DNA of 64,000 bases, taken from the NCBI RefSeq assembly GCF_022170825.1, contig NZ_CP081878.1, positions 2,692,001-2,756,000 on the forward strand. Direction: 5' to 3'. Source of the stretch: Exiguobacterium acetylicum. Its GTDB lineage: Bacteria > Bacillota > Bacilli > Exiguobacteriales > Exiguobacteriaceae. The notes below the pieces were generated by a model. That model was not told where the DNA came from. It did not search any database and saw nothing but the letters and a program-made list of their open reading frames with translations. Shown here one piece after another: positions 63,358 through 64,000 of this stretch (its first letter is position 1; each line of letters opens with the position of its first letter). Position numbers and translations under genes: made by a program.

Positions 63358-64000
63358 TTAAACAACCTTCTTCTTTTTACGTTTTATTTTGCTCTGATTT
63401 AAAATAAACTGAACGAATTCATTTTTTTGATTTAACTTATAATAAGTAAAGTACATAAGAATTACAAAAAATAGTATTATAGTCAACTTCAAAAACATTT
63501 CAACTAAGTTATTAAAGAAATCATTGTATATTTCAAAATTAATAAATTTATTAAGTATCGGCATTAGAGTACCTAATAATAATAACAATCCACTCAGTAA
63601 CAAAAATAGATTCTTAAACAAGTAAATGTAGTCAAATTTTATTATCTTCCAAATTAGTATAATCATTAGAATATAATTTAGCGTTATAGCTATTGTAGTT
63701 GAAATAGCAACTCCAACTATTCCCCACTGACTTCCAATAAGTGCACCCGTAAAGACCGCAATAGCATATACAACTTGAACCCAAAGTCTTTTATAAACAG
63801 CGCCTAGCGCTCGTACAGCGGTATCTGAAATTTTATACCCAACTCTAAAAAACAAACCTCCCATTAAAATTTGAAAAGGTAATACTACGTTATCCCATCT
63901 CTCACCTAAAAATAAGTGTATTAGCTCTTTTGAACAAATAATACTAATAAGCATAATAGGTAAAGATATTACTCCATAAATCAGCATAAAGTTTGTATAA
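63358..64000 (-). CDS. Wzx-type polysaccharide flippase, C-terminal part (cut by window edge)
   Basis: The frame stays open through the right edge (residues YTNF before the visible Met), so the visible part is the C-terminal ~213 residues. Six membrane helices, with HLFLGERWDNVVLPFQIL, typical of WzxC/TuaB-type flippases, and a basic tail. AT-rich compared with the neighbours. It would export the lipid-linked unit of this second glycan. Confidence 0.78.
   Translation of the reverse strand, partial: YTNFMLIYGVISLPIMLISIICSKELIHLFLGERWDNVVLPFQILMGGLFFRVGYKISDTAVRALGAVYKRLWVQVVYAIAVFTGALIGSQWGIVGVAISTTIAITLNYILMIILIWKIIKFDYIYLFKNLFLLLSGLLLLLGTLMPILNKFINFEIYNDFFNNLVEMFLKLTIILFFVILMYFTYYKLNQKNEFVQFILNQSKIKRKKKKVV

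Overview
The window looks like a low-to-mid GC Firmicute chromosome, most likely Exiguobacterium or a close relative. This is an inference from B. subtilis-like cell-envelope genes (tagGH, LCP, VanZ, eps-type genes), strong Shine-Dalgarno sites with frequent TTG/GTG starts, and a PlcR-type regulator. No rRNA, tRNA or CRISPR array was seen.

Layout. 1-6.6 kb: glutathione peroxidase end, a hypothetical gene, glycerate kinase, a zinc-ribbon membrane protein with a lipoprotein, a Gfo/Idh/MocA oxidoreductase, an SH3b + D,D-carboxypeptidase and an AmiS/UreI-like channel. 6.65-21.3 kb: one long minus-strand exopolysaccharide (EPS) operon running Wzz, 4,6-dehydratase, Wzx flippase, GT-C-like membrane protein, UDP-glucuronate epimerase, CapK-like ligase, nucleotide-sugar dehydrogenase, GT4, phosphoglycosyl transferase, FemAB/GNAT protein, aminotransferase, a protein built only of homing-endonuclease-associated repeats, then an LCP ligase. 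21.6-23.7 kb: on the other strand, a Wzy_C-like polymerase/ligase and a second protein made of the same repeats, so the repeat pair brackets the EPS locus. 23.7-26.3 kb: ATP-grasp enzyme, VanZ, a SinR-like XRE regulator and a hypothetical gene.

26.4-30.0 kb holds the most interesting part. A PlcR-like HTH/TPR regulator lies beside a convergent gene for a secreted precursor with five identical 14-residue repeats, each containing IPFEF, very close to the known PapR pheromone core LPFEF. A sixth, decayed repeat follows the stop codon. Divergent from the regulator is a small operon encoding a 48-aa Cys-containing peptide, a leaky-looking terminator, a 401-aa protein of unknown family and a methyltransferase-like protein. 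Together this reads as a multi-copy PapR/PlcR quorum-sensing locus with a possible peptide-modification operon.

30-41 kb: small membrane proteins, a LOG-family protein, teichoic-acid exporter TagGH behind a good promoter, a secreted UshA-like nucleotidase, a dead M48-like/ankyrin membrane protein, a second VanZ, a fatty acid desaturase and an FAD/Rieske oxidoreductase. 41.2-47.9 kb: an accessory island flanked by two related hypothetical genes (148 and 147 aa). It contains an IS30 transposase relic, an AT-rich three-gene operon led by an HNH + membrane protein (candidate defence system), a pair of inverted repeats, a sigma-like protein and two convergent tyrosine recombinases that overlap at their 3' ends. 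48-50.4 kb: an MHYT-GGDEF(degenerate)-EAL c-di-GMP phosphodiesterase. 50.6-61.1 kb: giant secreted proteins (a subtilase with Ig-like and DUF5011-like repeats, an 803-aa secreted protein, a DUF5011-repeat protein). 61.1-64 kb: the end of a second surface-glycan locus (UDP-glucose dehydrogenase, UDP-glucuronate epimerase, Wzx cut by the window edge).
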